The notes under the pieces: generated by a model
Database searches by the model: none
What the model was told of the DNA's origin: nothing
The model's input: the letters and a program-made list of their open reading frames with translations, nothing else
In this document: positions 10,416 through 21,300 of the stretch, one piece after another
How positions within the stretch are numbered: position 1 is the stretch's first letter
How the letters are laid out: every line of letters starts with the position of its first letter
Program-made: the position numbers and the translations under genes
DNA from: Silene noctiflora
Lineage: Eukaryota > Streptophyta > Magnoliopsida > Caryophyllales > Caryophyllaceae
Assembly (NCBI GenBank): GCA_009801015.1
Contig: VHZZ01000839.1
Location: forward strand, 156,911-187,537
Direction: 5' to 3'
Length of the DNA stretch: 30,627 bases

Positions 10416-10983
10416 ATAGAATTACTAGTACTACTACATTTGTTAGTGTAAGTTTGTTTTTTTGTAGAAGAGAAGATGGATAAAGAGAGAGCATGTTTGA
10501 GTGATAAATTTGGTTGCTTGTAATGTAAAAAAAACAAAGATAAGAGAGTAGAAAGTGACAAATGATAAGAAAGGACTAAAGAGAGAGGCAGGCCGCAGGA
10601 GTGATGAGGTTTTTTTTGTGTAATTTAATTTTGTCCGACAAAGTCTACTGTGGGTATACTTAAGTCTTCGAGTCTTTGTTCAAAGTTGAAAAAACTAACC
10701 TTTGCTTGGTTATTTCATACTGTATTACACAAATTACTAGGACAACTTCTTGCGTACCAGGGATGTATACGCTTAATTACAAAACGGGTTAAACAATATG
10801 AATAAAATTAAATTAAAATGCATAGAAACACAAAAAATTAGTCAAAAATGTTTACGTGAAATATATTTAACTGTTTTAATATTAAAATGGATATATTTGC
10901 TTTAAGGGAAACTAGCTACCACAAGTGAGAAAGATGAACCTCAATAGTCAAAGAGTTTGTGATGATGATTCCCAAATGGAAAA
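10416..10983. other. Intergenic, no recognised feature
   Basis: AT-rich DNA with purine-rich stretches (AGAGAAGATGGATAAAGAGA). No supported reading frame, RNA gene or transposon boundary was seen. Confidence 0.5.
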
Positions 10984-11177
10984 TGAGTTGGTTGGTGTGA
11001 GTGGTAAAGACTCTCATCTTAAACAAGTGGTTAGGGGTTTGATTCCTAACTCTTGCGAATGAAAAAATCAAATTTGGGAATGATCTACCCATTAAATTGT
11101 CTTCAGTACTCCCGATAGAGATTGCCCTAACTGTGGGTAGAAAATACTTCTGGAGTCCTGATGAACACCAAAAAAAC
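10984..11177 (+). mobile_element. tRNA-derived SINE
   Basis: Starts TGAGTTGGTTGGTGTGAGTG, the usual opening of tRNA-derived plant SINEs (A box region). A B-box-like GGTTTGATTCC follows at 11036-11046, and the element ends in an A-rich tail (CACCAAAAAAACAAA, near 11167-11180). Length of about 190 bp fits the class. No clear target duplication was found. Confidence 0.6.
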
Positions 11178-11204
11178 AAATTACCTTATCATATGTGAAT
11201 AATC

Positions 11205-11375
11205 ACATGTAGGTTTCCCACATCGGAGAAATAGAAAAGAGTGATCTAGCCTATAACCCAAGGGCTACTCCACCTATAGCCAATTGGTTTTGGAATTGAA
11301 CTTCCTTGAGCTTGTAAAGTGGACACTCTCTCCTCCTCGATGGACGCGACTCAGGCCCGTGTGTGAATCTAACAT
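11205..11375 (+). repeat. Dispersed repeat with TCCCACATCGG and TATA motif
   Basis: TCCCACATCGG (11216-11226), CTATAA (11251-11256), then words I recall from widespread plant repeats (GCTTGTAAAGTGGACACTCT, CTCGATGGACGCGACTCAGG, CCCGTGTGTGAATC). This is probably an LTR or TRIM fragment. The first motif equals the plant snRNA upstream sequence element, but no U-RNA body follows. Confidence 0.5.
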
Positions 11376-11940
11376 CATGTAGATTTAATAAAATCAATGT
11401 GTTTTGAAACTTTATAAGTAAGATCATAAGAGTGTCTTGTTGGTGAAAATTTGTCACTAAGAAGTATATTTTTTTCAACAACTTATAGTCTAGACTCTGG
11501 AATATCGCAGTAGTTATTGGGGTTTTCAAGATGTTGATCTTCTTGAATTAAACATTAGATAAAGTAGTTATAAAATGCAAAAAAAATTAGGAAGGATGTG
11601 AAATCTTACTCTACAATTTGCATTACTCAAGTTAATTTGAAATTTTGAATAGAGTGTTTATTCAATTGAAGTCTATGGGAATTAGAATCCAGGCAAGTGT
11701 ATAGGGATTATTAGGAGTACGGACTACTAAAGTTTTGTTATAAATCTTTATAAACTACTCGTAACATCCCTATAAACTACTCCGTATAAACTACTCTTAA
11801 CATTCTCAGTAGTTGATAATCACTGTTCACCGTTTAACTTCCTTTAAATCCGGCGCTCTTTTTGATTTCACGGCATAAACAAAAGGTGTTTTATGTAACT
11901 TTCTCAAGAATTCACACTTTTAGTGTTATGCTTTCTAAAT

Positions 11941-12150
11941 ATAATAACAAACCGTCTCGCTTGTAACGGACACTATCCGGCACAAATTGAAGACGGATAG
12001 TGTCCCTCTCATAATAAAGCAAGTGGGAGGACAAGTGGGTGGGAAATTGAGCATCTATGTTTGGTGTCACTTGCATATTGTGGGAGGGACACTATCCGTC
12101 TTCAGCTTGTGACGGATAGTGCTTGTCTTGAATGAGAATTTGTGTTATTA
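11941..12150. mobile_element. Long-TIR foldback element (Mutator-like MITE)
   Basis: Left arm about 11941-12023 and right arm about 12070-12150 are inverted copies. The best part is GAAGACGGATAGTGTCCCTC (left) against its near-perfect reverse complement on the right. Each arm is itself partly palindromic, so CACTATCCG occurs four times in alternating orientation (11971, 11994, 12090, 12113). Outer ends contain CCGTCTCG-like words typical of plant long-TIR MITEs. No transposase. Exact ends and target duplication are uncertain. Confidence 0.65.
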
Positions 12151-13850
12151 CAAATAAAATAGGACTGCACTCAATCAGCCTTGACCAAATGATCTTACCG
12201 TCATTTTATTATAAACAAAAACAACAAATGAGGCTTTTCTTATTGTAAATTGTAAGATCCATTTACACATAATTGTATGTAGTCAAGTAAAAATTATTCC
12301 TAAACTTAATTTTCTAATTAGATATACATGTTAATGTTATGACCACTACCACAATTATATAACTTGGACATACAAGTATACTACACAATTTGCTTATTAG
12401 GTCAACGGTTATCTTATAAGGTTTCATTTATATGTTTATATACTCCCTCTATGTCACTCATTGTTTTAAGTTTTTTAATCTTTGTAGGAGTATTTTAAGC
12501 AGATGTAAATAAATGATTGACACAAAAAGAATAATTAATAGATATTTATTTGGGCAAACCGCGTCTAAACCGGGCGATAGGAGCCTTGGCCCTTTGGTTG
12601 TGGCCTTAAGAAGACAGAAGATGTACGAAATGTGAAGGGTAGTAGAGATGAGACCCCTTTGATAAGTATAGTGTCCTCTAATTGTATGAAGACGCCAATA
12701 GAAAACAACAAACAAACACTTGTTTTGTCTCCTAATTCATACCTACTTTATTAGACCCCTTAACGACGAAGCCATTAATTGGCACGTATTTTAACAACTT
12801 TAGCCCTAATCCACACACCCATATATCATATATCATATATGCATGATGCATGCCAATTACTAAGTTCGAAAGTCTTATTATCATGCCAATTACAATGCCA
12901 TCCTCCGACAAACAACTAACTTCAAACCCTCCATTCCAAGCAAATCGAGTATTTTTTATATGAAAATCACGCACTTTCATGTAAAACCTTTTAGGAGTAT
13001 CAAGGGCATGAGGGGGTCATCAAATTTGTTTTGTTACTAAAATAAAAATCATGGTAGAACGCATTCATTGATCGTTATGTTAATATAATCACATACTCGT
13101 AACATCGTTATAATCCAAATCAATGAATAACGACTCAATAATTACATTTCAAGTGGAAATTAACGTTACAGTATATAATTTAAGGCAATTTTACTGATTC
13201 ACATTCTTGGTTTCAATTCTATCAATAAGTTCATCATATGTTATAAATAAAATCATTATAATTAATAAAAATAAGTAAGAATTAAACTTCATCCTTCATA
13301 TACATTGTCACCCGCTGCGTTGTCATTACCATCGCCATATATTCGCTGATTTCAACTAAAGTCAAATTGTTTTTGTCACGTTTATTCAAGTTTTCTACCT
13401 TATACTCTACTGTTAATCATTAAAATATTTTGTATATATTCGGTGTATCATAGATTCGTAGTTCATTGGTCGTCAATCTTTGTATCTCTATGTAATTATT
13501 TCTAGGTTGTTCTTTCCAATTACTTAGCTTTGTCTTTAGGTAATTAGATTATTACTTTCCAGATTCTTATATATGGATAAACTATAAATATTGTACCTCT
13601 CATTGATCAATGGAATTATCACATTCAAATCAATTCTCTCTAATTATAATATCTACCCTTGTTCCTCGCAATCTTATTCGCTCTCCAAGTTTCAAATTTC
13701 TTAACCTCTCAATAATATTACTGATTTTATTTTAATAAAAAGCAATGATTTTGAAATATATATCAGCTAAGAAAACAACTCATTTTTTATAACTTATTGT
13801 TCAATACCTTACATGCAATCAATTCCACTTATATACTTTTCACGAGGCGG
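12151..13850. other. Intergenic, no recognised gene
   Basis: AT-rich. It contains CTCCCTCTATGTC at 12443-12455, reminiscent of a Stowaway end but without a matching partner, and a short ATATC/ATGCAT-rich run near 12821-12852. No supported coding region or RNA gene. Confidence 0.5.
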
Positions 13851-14331
13851 GGCTACGGGTGCTATCGAGTCGAGTCGATCCCGAGCTTGGCCTTGCTCGG
13901 TTTATGTTCAAAAATCAAAACTCGAGCTTACCAGAGCTTGTAAAAAATGTGATCGTTCTTAAGCTTGAGAGTTTTAACGCAAGCTCAAGCCATACTTGAG
14001 CTCAAAACGAGCCTATGTATAATGGTTAACGTTTTGATTTTTTTCTTTCAATATTTTCAATAAAAAGGCTCGAAAGTTAATTATAAAAATATTTGGCGAA
14101 TCAGTAAAACATATGATATATGTGACACAAAGATATAATCATGATAAAATATTTTTAGAAAATATGAGCGATATCTTATATAATCACACAAGTTTGAGAC
14201 TTTGAGCCGCTCACGAGCTTTTCGAGCCGAGCCAACGTTTGCTCGGCTTAACTCACTAAACTTTCGAGCCGAGCTTTGACTGAGCCGATCTCAAGTCAAC
14301 CACGAGTTATCTCATCTCACTATCACCCCTA
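13851..14331. mobile_element. hAT-like non-autonomous relic with GAGC/GCTCG-rich arms
   Basis: Left end GGGTGCTATCGAGTCGAG (from 13858) and right end, reversed, GGGTGATAGTGAGATGAG (from about 14329) match at roughly 13 of 18 positions. Inside each end lie GCTCGAGC-type words (CTCGAGCTTACC on the left, GAGCCGAGCTTTGAC on the right), with an AT-rich centre. This matches a repeat type seen in many plants that I associate with hAT MITEs. The 8-bp target duplication was not identified. Confidence 0.4.
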
Positions 14332-14463
14332 GACAGGGCAGGCCGAGCCGGGCTAGATTAGACCCTAAGTCGGACAGATATACTTTTCTATTGTTTTGGA
14401 AGGCATGTGCGGGTCGGGCTCCATTTGGGGTACCTTAGCCAGCCCGGTAATTATCTAACTAAG

Positions 14464-14660
14464 GCCCTATTCTATGCAACTTAATTAATTTCAACACATT
14501 TCAGTTTAGTTCAACTCTATTCGCATTTAATTCAGTTTAGCTTTTTTGTGTTTAGTTCACTATTTCACTCTATTCAAATTAAGTCTTTCTTCAGCTTCAT
14601 TCAGCTCAACTCAGCTCCATTAAGCTTAGTTTAGTTTAACTCTTTCCGACCGAAAAAAGC
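14464..14660 (-). repeat. CTGAA-rich repeat relic, copy 1
   Basis: Read on the minus strand it is a series of GCTGAGTTGAGCTGAATGAA-type words, ending GAATAGGGCCTTAG. The far end has TTTTCGGTCGGAAA. It belongs to the same family as 15413-15560 but lies in the opposite orientation. Likely a decayed small DNA transposon; family assignment uncertain. Confidence 0.45.
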
Positions 14661-15020
14661 TGGAAAAATATGACGTTTTTGATGGTATCATTAGACATTA
14701 AATTGGTTTCTTTCTTTTATCGAAAGTGGATATGAAAATAATGGGCGTGAGTTGCATTGCATACACAGACACAGAGTACAGTTAGCATGGACCACCTGAG
14801 CAATCAGCATATCTTATGCGAAATCTGCTGATCTATCATCTATAATGACACCAAATTACTCCACTTTCTTCCATCTTAATTAAGTATATTAATCTTACAT
14901 TTTTAGTGTTATTTATAAACTTAATTTGTTTATAAATTAAATGTCAGAACTTCTTCTTACACTTTCATACTAAATATATTGATTCATTGATGCTCTATAG
15001 TCCTATGCCATGCCACATTG

Positions 15021-15049
15021 TATTATAATAATAATAATAATAATAATAT
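15021..15049. repeat. (TAA)n microsatellite
   Basis: About nine uninterrupted ATA/TAA units in intergenic DNA. Confidence 0.9.
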
Positions 15050-15412
15050 GCTCTCTTTTCAGATAAAGCAAAATATAAATTTAAATTAAAGTATTTCTTT
15101 TACTTAAACTTTGCTTCTTTACAAAATGAGCAAAGTAACATGCACTTCACTTGTGAACAAATTTCTAAATTTTAATTAAACTTCTTTCTTCCGTACATTT
15201 CTCCTGCCATTTTGTTTTTTTACATAACTTTTTCACATGAAATTGTTTCTTTCTTTATCTATATTTATATTTATGATATTTGATAGACTTAATGGTAACA
15301 CCACATTTAGAAAATAAAATTCTTCTCATTGGACGGTGAACCATCAACATTTGATGTTTATTTGGAGTATTATGATGCTTAATTAATTTGGTAGTTAGGA
15401 TGTTTATACAGG

Positions 15413-15560
15413 GCTTTGTTCTTTTGGACTGAATGTAGTTGAAGTGAGCTAAACTGAATTAAAATTAGTTGAAATTAAAATAGAGCTTAAATAAGTTGAG
15501 CTGAATAAAAGTGAGTTGAACGAGAGTTGAAATTAAGCTGAAAAAATAGGGATAATTTAT
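15413..15560 (+). repeat. CTGAA-rich repeat relic, copy 2
   Basis: Starts GGGCTTTGTTCTTTTGGACT, followed by GAATGTAGTTGAAGTGAGC and many GTTGA/GCTGA words. The GGGC..TTGTTCTTTTGG start is one I associate with plant MITEs. It is the inverted partner in family terms of 14464-14660, about 750 bp away. Confidence 0.45.
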
Positions 15561-15829
15561 TTTATTCTAATTGAACGTCTTTCATAATGTTTTGACGTTT
15601 CGTTCCCTGAATATTTTCTACTTGTAACTAAATGCTAGAATATTAAGGACAAATCATTTAAGCTGGTATTACTGTTTCACCCCATTTTTTAAAAAAAGAA
15701 ATATATAGTTGTGAAATAACTTAAATTAAAGTACTTTTAAAAAAGATTTGAAATATGAAAAAAAATTAGATTCATCATTTTAAACAAAATAAATGGCTAG
15801 TAATATGTCAAAGGGTTATTTATTTGGGT

Positions 15830-16300
15830 CAAGTCATATTAGGTTTGGATTGTGATAAATTGGTTTACATTTATGTCGGTTGGAGTTTATGTCGAGTCAT
15901 CATCACGTCGAGATACCATCGAGTGACAAACTGGGTTGGATTTGTTCGAGTCATCTTATGAACGTGTTTGTGTTGGTTAGGGCTTATTAACGCACATTTT
16001 ATCTTGTATTTTTAAGTTAAGATCACTCTTTGGTGCACATATTATATACAACATATATTAGACCAAAGTTAAGACAATTAATAAAAATATCAATTCAATC
16101 TTATTATTTGTGTCATCGTTACACTAATTCGCTATCTGGTTATCCCTTGGGTTGAGTCATTATTTGGTCAACTTTGCTCTGGTTGGGTTAGGACGGCGAA
16201 TAAGATCGTTATCGTTTATCAATTTGACCTATGATTGGGTTATGTCAATTTCAGTTCATCTATTTTTCGAACTCGATCGATAAAAATTTCAGGCAATTCG
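15830..16300. repeat. GGGTT/GGTCAA-rich repeat relic
   Basis: Contains recurring words TTTGGGTCAAGTC, GGGTTGAGTCATT, GGTTGGGTTAGG and GATTGGGTTATGTC. These resemble in style the GACCCG-rich elements at 18136-18667 and 20640-21300. No ends could be fixed. Confidence 0.3.
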
Positions 16301-16421
16301 AGTTGGATTCCTTGAATCCGATTAGCATTTTCCAACACTGCACGCTCTAGCAATCAGCGGGTAAACGACTTCGACCATCCCTTTTTCCTTCACCCTTTTT
16401 TAATGGAATTTTTATTTTATC

Positions 16422-16728
16422 TAATAGGAATAAATTTAATAAATATAATAGTTGGACTTCAATTACCATTACCTTAAGGTTTTGGTTGAGATGATTCATC
16501 TATCCTGGTATCAAAGCCTTTATAACCCAAGGTCACGGGTTCAAATCCTGATAGCCTCTGATAACTCATGAAGTTGAATTTCAGCACATGGTTTGGGGGA
16601 GCATGTGCACTAACCGCTCTTCAACCCCAATGGTCATTCGAGTGAGGGGGCGTAATAGGAATAAATATAATAAATATAATAGTTCGACTTCAACCATTAA
16701 GGTTTTGATTGAGATTATTCATCATCAC
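16422..16728 (+). mobile_element. Complete miniature LTR retrotransposon (TRIM/SMART type)
   Basis: The element is 307 bp. LTR1 (16422-16505, 84 bp) and LTR2 (16653-16728, 76 bp) share TAATAGGAATAAAT, AATATAATAGTT and AAGGTTTTG.TTGAGAT. They differ mainly by an 8-bp indel. TGGTATCAAAGCC (16506-16518), the primer-binding site type complementary to initiator tRNA-Met, directly follows LTR1. A purine run GTGAGGGGG (16642-16650) precedes LTR2. TTATC flanks both sides (16417-16421 and 16729-16733), a 5-bp integration duplication. It has no coding capacity and would depend on an autonomous LTR element's proteins. The LTR termini are not the canonical TG...CA, so boundaries may shift by 1-2 bases. 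Confidence 0.8.
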
Positions 16729-17623
16729 TTATCTCCTAAGCAGTCGTCTCCTTACATGATTTCATAAACTTGTTGGTTGCATGTAAGGAATTCCCATTTT
16801 CAATATCATAATCAATTTAATCAGTCATACTAGCGAAAATATATTGTAAAAAAAAAGAACATATTACGAAATACATAGTATATAAATTCTTGGGTATGAC
16901 GACCGTATACAATAAATTTGTTAAACAGATTTATTAAAAGTTATATGTAATTTTTTTAGTAAAGTACGGAGTAATAATTAATTTTTCATTCAAGTAAGTC
17001 AACATATTTGTATTAGAAAATTTACTTTACACAAGCAAGACAACCTTACATAAAACTATAAGAGAGAATAGAGTTAACTCAAGTGACAAGAATTCTCTTA
17101 CTTCAACCATGAAAGTGAAAAATTTATTCTAGCCCGCGATATAAATACGCTTATTTGAAAAAAAAAAAAAAAAAACATAAAACGGTAAGAAATGGAAGTA
17201 ATTGAAACTTTAACAAATTAGTTGCGTCATTACCAACAAACTGTTTGATCATTTGGACATAAATAAAGTGAGTGGATAGCAACCAAAGTTATTGAAAATA
17301 GACGAAACCATGATCATGTTAGACAAATAATACAAGCTTAATATAGAATTAATTTAATAATTGTATGTTACTAATCACCCAACAAGTACGACATCAACTT
17401 AAAAGACTAATATGACCGTTGGATTATTCAGATTAGAAAACTATGTTTTTTTTTAGTTTAATTAAATAAGCTGACTCAAATATTTAAGATTCTTCCACTA
17501 TTACTTCAGTTGGCAGACTTCAGTGTGACAGCAAATCCTACCAGAAATGCACTTACATCATTTACTCCTTCTTTATTTATTCAGGTTATTAATGTTTTTT
17601 ATTGGGATAAATAGACTATTTTA
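16729..17623. other. Intergenic, AT-rich, no recognised feature
   Basis: Contains a poly(A) run near 17159-17175 and one TACGGAGTA (16965-16973). No supported gene or transposon boundary. Confidence 0.5.
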
Positions 17624-17917
17624 GGACTGGTTTGGTTCACATAGGGGAATTAAAGTTCCCGGTAACTTCAAGTTTACATGAATTTCCAATTCACGTGGAT
17701 TTCCAAAAAATGTTTGGTTTGCATGTGAGAAGTTAATTCATGTGGGAACTTCCAATGACCAATGGGGGTTTGGTGAGTGACTTCCCACATAATGAAGGAA
17801 GTAAATTCATGTGGGAAGTTCTACTTCCCATGATTTTGGTAACCAAACAACATCATGCTTTTACACTTCCTAGGAAGTTTAACATCCCATGATTTTAAAG
17901 GGCAACCAAACAAGCCC
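17624..17917. mobile_element. Tourist-like MITE (PIF/Harbinger type)
   Basis: The element is 294 bp. Left end GGACTGGTTTGGTT and right end, reversed, GGGCTTGTTTGGTT match at 12 of 14 positions. The flanking TTA duplication is at 17621-17623 and 17918-17920. The interior repeats short words such as TTCATGTGGGAA and ACTTCCCACAT. No transposase, so non-autonomous. It has the same target size as the MITE in ABCB1 intron 8 but different ends, so it is another family. Confidence 0.75.
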
Positions 17918-17935
17918 TTAGTCATAATTTAATGG

Positions 17936-18060
17936 AGGCTATGAGCCTAAATATTACAAGAGGTCTCGTGTTCGAAACCTAAGAGTGCGTAATGAGATAA
18001 TTTATTTAGCACTCGAGATACCGATAACTAAATAATGTTAAGTGTACTTTGACAAAAACA
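17936..18060 (+). mobile_element. Possible SINE relic
   Basis: GGAGGCTATGAGCC (A-box region?) is followed by GGTCTCGTGTTCGAAACC, which fits a Pol III B box. It lies immediately right of a MITE. No tail or target duplication seen, so low confidence. Confidence 0.25.
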
Positions 18061-18135
18061 ATTTAATAAGTTTTTTTTAATCAAAATGACATTTTTGTAT
18101 AAGAGAAACCCTAACATTACCGTCAAAATCAATTA

Positions 18136-18667
18136 GACCTGTCAAATTCTGACCGACCTAATACGACCCGTTTTTCCAGGGTTAAGACTCNAAAATTTCG
18201 ACCTGACAACCCGTTTGACCAGAACTCGAGGATCGGGACCCGATCCGAACCGATTGACCCGCTAGATCAAAGGTAAATCAAAATTTTTATTAACATATTA
18301 ATATTTCTATATTATATTTGAAAAAACTGTTAAAAAATTATTTTTTTTGTTACGTAAAATTACAAACACAACTAAGAAATCAATTTTATATAAGTTTTAT
18401 AATATTTAATAATAAAATAATTATTAAAAAAAACTTTTTTTTAATAATTATGTCCATATAATAAATGTAAACATTGAATATGATAAAAATATTAATTTTA
18501 AATGTTTTTACATTTTAAAAAAAATATTTTGATTAAAAAAATCGTTAAAAAAGGCGTTAGAAATTATTTCTTGACCCGAATTCTGACCATAACTCGACTC
18601 GTAGCCCGTATAACCCGAACCGTATCTGACCTGACCCGTATTCTGACCCAACCCGTTTGACAGGGTC
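18136..18667. mobile_element. GACCCG-rich terminal-inverted-repeat relic
   Basis: Left end GACCTGTCAAATTCTGACC (18136) and right end, reversed, GACCCTGTCAAACGGGTTGG (from 18667) share GACC.TGTCAAA with one gap. Both flanks are full of GACCCG and ACCCGAA words around an AT-rich core (18270-18570). I cannot fix the superfamily, and no clear target duplication longer than TA is visible. Confidence 0.45.
18191..18191. other. Ambiguous base (N)
   Basis: Single undetermined base inside the GACCCG-rich relic, pointing to a consensus or polishing problem in a repeat. Confidence 1.
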
Positions 18668-19133
18668 TACATTTAATGTATCTCCCATATAAATAAAATA
18701 TACTTGATGTTTTACTCAATCGTAGTTGATAATTAGTTAAAATAAACGTGATATATACCTATAAGTATTATTAAATGTTTCTATAATATATATTTAATTT
18801 ATATCCTATACAAATTAAAATATCTATAATAAGTATTATATGGAGCTATATTTTTTTTCTAAACTTTATTTCACTAACTCATCATGTACAAATTATGTAT
18901 ATTGACCGGATATACATTAAATGTAACTATAGATACAAATAATAATCACCATAAGTGAATAAAATATTTTATTCAATTTTTTTCAAGTACATCTAACTAA
19001 GGCAGTACGTACATTACATTGAATATAAGCAAGAAGTATATTTAATAGCTATTATAGGTACATACTATTTTAACTCCGATTTTAATATACATATAACAAA
19101 AGTGATACAAAATTCGCAAAAATATGGATGTGT

Positions 19134-19290
19134 TACAATGGTAGTAACAAGTGTATGGTAACCAAAAGGTCACAGGATCGAGACTTATCAACAATATTTT
19201 GGAGAACGTTTTAATTGGTTGTGTTTGAAAATTTTCATACACCTCGTGTATGTGTATCAACTTTCAAACCAGAAAAGGCTACTGTGCAAA
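19134..19290 (+). mobile_element. Possible tRNA-derived SINE relic
   Basis: ATGGTAGTAACAAGTG and, about 30 bases on, AAGGTCACAGGATCGAGACT imitate the A and B boxes of a tRNA-derived SINE. The downstream sequence is not diagnostic. Confidence 0.3.
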
Positions 19291-19929
19291 TCGCCAAAGT
19301 AATTTGATAATAAAACAAAACAATAAAATCATGAAATTAATGCTTTTTTAAAAAAAAATTCTTAAAGAGTTCATTCACAATTCCCGCCTTTTACAAGTAT
19401 AACTTTTATTTCAAAACTCCCCTATTTTATGAAGATTTCGCATAAAATTATCGCCAAAAGTCTATTTTAAGTAAATAAAAATTACACTTTTTTAGAAGTA
19501 ATATCTACCATAAAATATGGAATAACCAATTTACTATCTTATAAACGAATGAGTTACTCCTCCTATTACCACCCATTTATTTAAGGATTTAATCTTGTTT
19601 AACTTATGAAATGCATAATTTTCATCTCTACGGTCGCAACGCGAGCCTAATTTAACAATTTTCACACTCTAATTAATTTGAAATTAGTGAGAAAAGTATG
19701 GATAAAACAAAAGTATTTGGTAGTGTTACTTTAATTAGCTGGAGATTTCGTAGAAACAACTACTAAGAAGTAGTAAAGCACACATGGTTTGCTAATACAA
19801 AACACTTTAAAAGCAAATAATTACCATAAAATCTAGTAGTTAGTACATGAAATATTTAATCACAGCACTAAAGTTAACAACATTACATGTCTTATAAACG
19901 TCATATTTCCACAAATTCGTACAAAAACT

Positions 19930-20160
19930 AGATGTCTAAATAGTTGGCAAACCCATATGCTTTTGCACCAAATTAATTAACTTTGTTCATCAGTCGGTCT
20001 CCATTTAGACGGGTCATTTTGTTCTGAAACAACAAGACAGGATTTGGAGATCATTTTACAGCCAAATATGATCACTTTTGGAAAACAATAAGACGAGATT
20101 TTGAGATCATTTTACAAGAATAAGTAGATGATGTCTAAATAGTTGGCAAACCCATATGCG
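19930..20160. repeat. Nested local duplication
   Basis: GATGTCTAAATAGTTGGCAA, continuing with ACCCATATGC, is found exactly twice (19931 and 20130). Between them, the AACAACAAGACAGGATTTGG block (about 20030) recurs as AACAATAAGACGAGATTTTG (about 20084), each followed by AGATCATTTTACA. So a roughly 199-bp duplication encloses a roughly 54-bp one. Non-coding. Confidence 0.75.
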
Positions 20161-20639
20161 TTGGTTTGTACCAAATTAAATTTGTATGTATTAACTTTAT
20201 AAAATGCTTTTGATTAAATCATAGCTTAATTATTGAGTTCTTGTGATGCATGATTAATTTTATCTTTAGAAGCAATCATGTTGATTTCATCAGGTGGTGT
20301 GCAATATACTCGTAGCATTAAATCATAGCTGTTTTATTGTACGAAAAGATAATATAAGTTAAAAGAATCTCACTTGAAAAGAAGAGGACAAAAATATTAT
20401 AATGGATGATTAATTTAGATGAGAATAAAAAAAAAATTAGGAACATGAAAGAAAAATATATGACTAGGTTTTATCTGCCGCCCCAAAACACTTTGTTTTG
20501 AGTTCTCATAAATTTTATAAAATATTAATCATAAAAAAATTGTACTTCATACATTTTTGAGTTTTTAGCTTTCGTTGTCCCTCCCATAACTAGGTACACC
20601 AATGAGGCAATGACATGTTTCCAATATATAAGGTGTTAC

Positions 20640-21300
20640 AAGATGGTAGGTATCATTTGGTAAATGGGTAAACCGGTTCAGGTTTCGGTCGGATCAGTTT
20701 GAGGTCAATAACTTCAAGTTTGTGAGAGTTTGAGTCAATTTGGGTCAGGCCGAGTCACTTTTGGATCAACTATTATCTATTTCTAGATAATAATCAATTT
20801 GCAATAATAAATATTCAGGTCGGGTACAAGTTTGGGTCATTTAGATCAAGTTAATTATGTCAGGTCTAATGTATAGAGCGGATAAACTTACCCGACCTGC
20901 CGAAGACCTATCGATAAAACTCGAAAATTTAATAACCCGAAATTGACCTGACTCATTTTTATCCCAACACTCGACACGACCTGATGAACCGTGACCCAAA
21001 TCCGAACCGGATATGAACCCGACTCGATATTTACCCGATTAGATTGATGATCCAACAATCATTAATTAAGTTTAATATTGATCAAAATAAAAGTGGTTTG
21101 GTATTAGTTATTTGATACGTTTGACTTAACCTGATAATGGCTGAAATAGTAAAAAAATGAACTAACATGATAATCAGATAATGTAAAAAGTTTTGATAAT
21201 GACCTGACCCAAATTAGGACGCCAATTAACTTTAAATAGCCCAACTCGATAGCGACCCGACACAACCCAACCCAAATCCGACCCAATTTCTACCTTTAGG
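20640..21300. repeat. GACCCG/GGGTC-rich repeat relic
   Basis: The left half is rich in GGTCGG and GGTCA words (GTTTCGGTCGGATCAG, GGTCGGGTACAAG). The right half is rich in complementary CGACC/GACCC words (CCCGACCTGCCG, GCGACCCGACACAACCCAAC). This suggests large, worn inverted arms of the type seen at 18136-18667. Exact ends not resolved. Confidence 0.35.

Noticed and set aside
11216..11256. snRNA gene promoter (upstream element plus TATA)
   Set aside because: The motifs fit, but no U1-U6 RNA sequence follows and the surrounding words belong to a dispersed plant repeat.
12443..12495. Stowaway MITE starting CTCCCTCTATGTC
   Set aside because: No inverted partner end with a TA duplication was found at a plausible distance.
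16506..16560. tRNA gene (GGTATCAAAGC and GGTTCAAATCC)
   Set aside because: No acceptor stem or cloverleaf; the first motif is the primer-binding site of the TRIM between its two LTRs.
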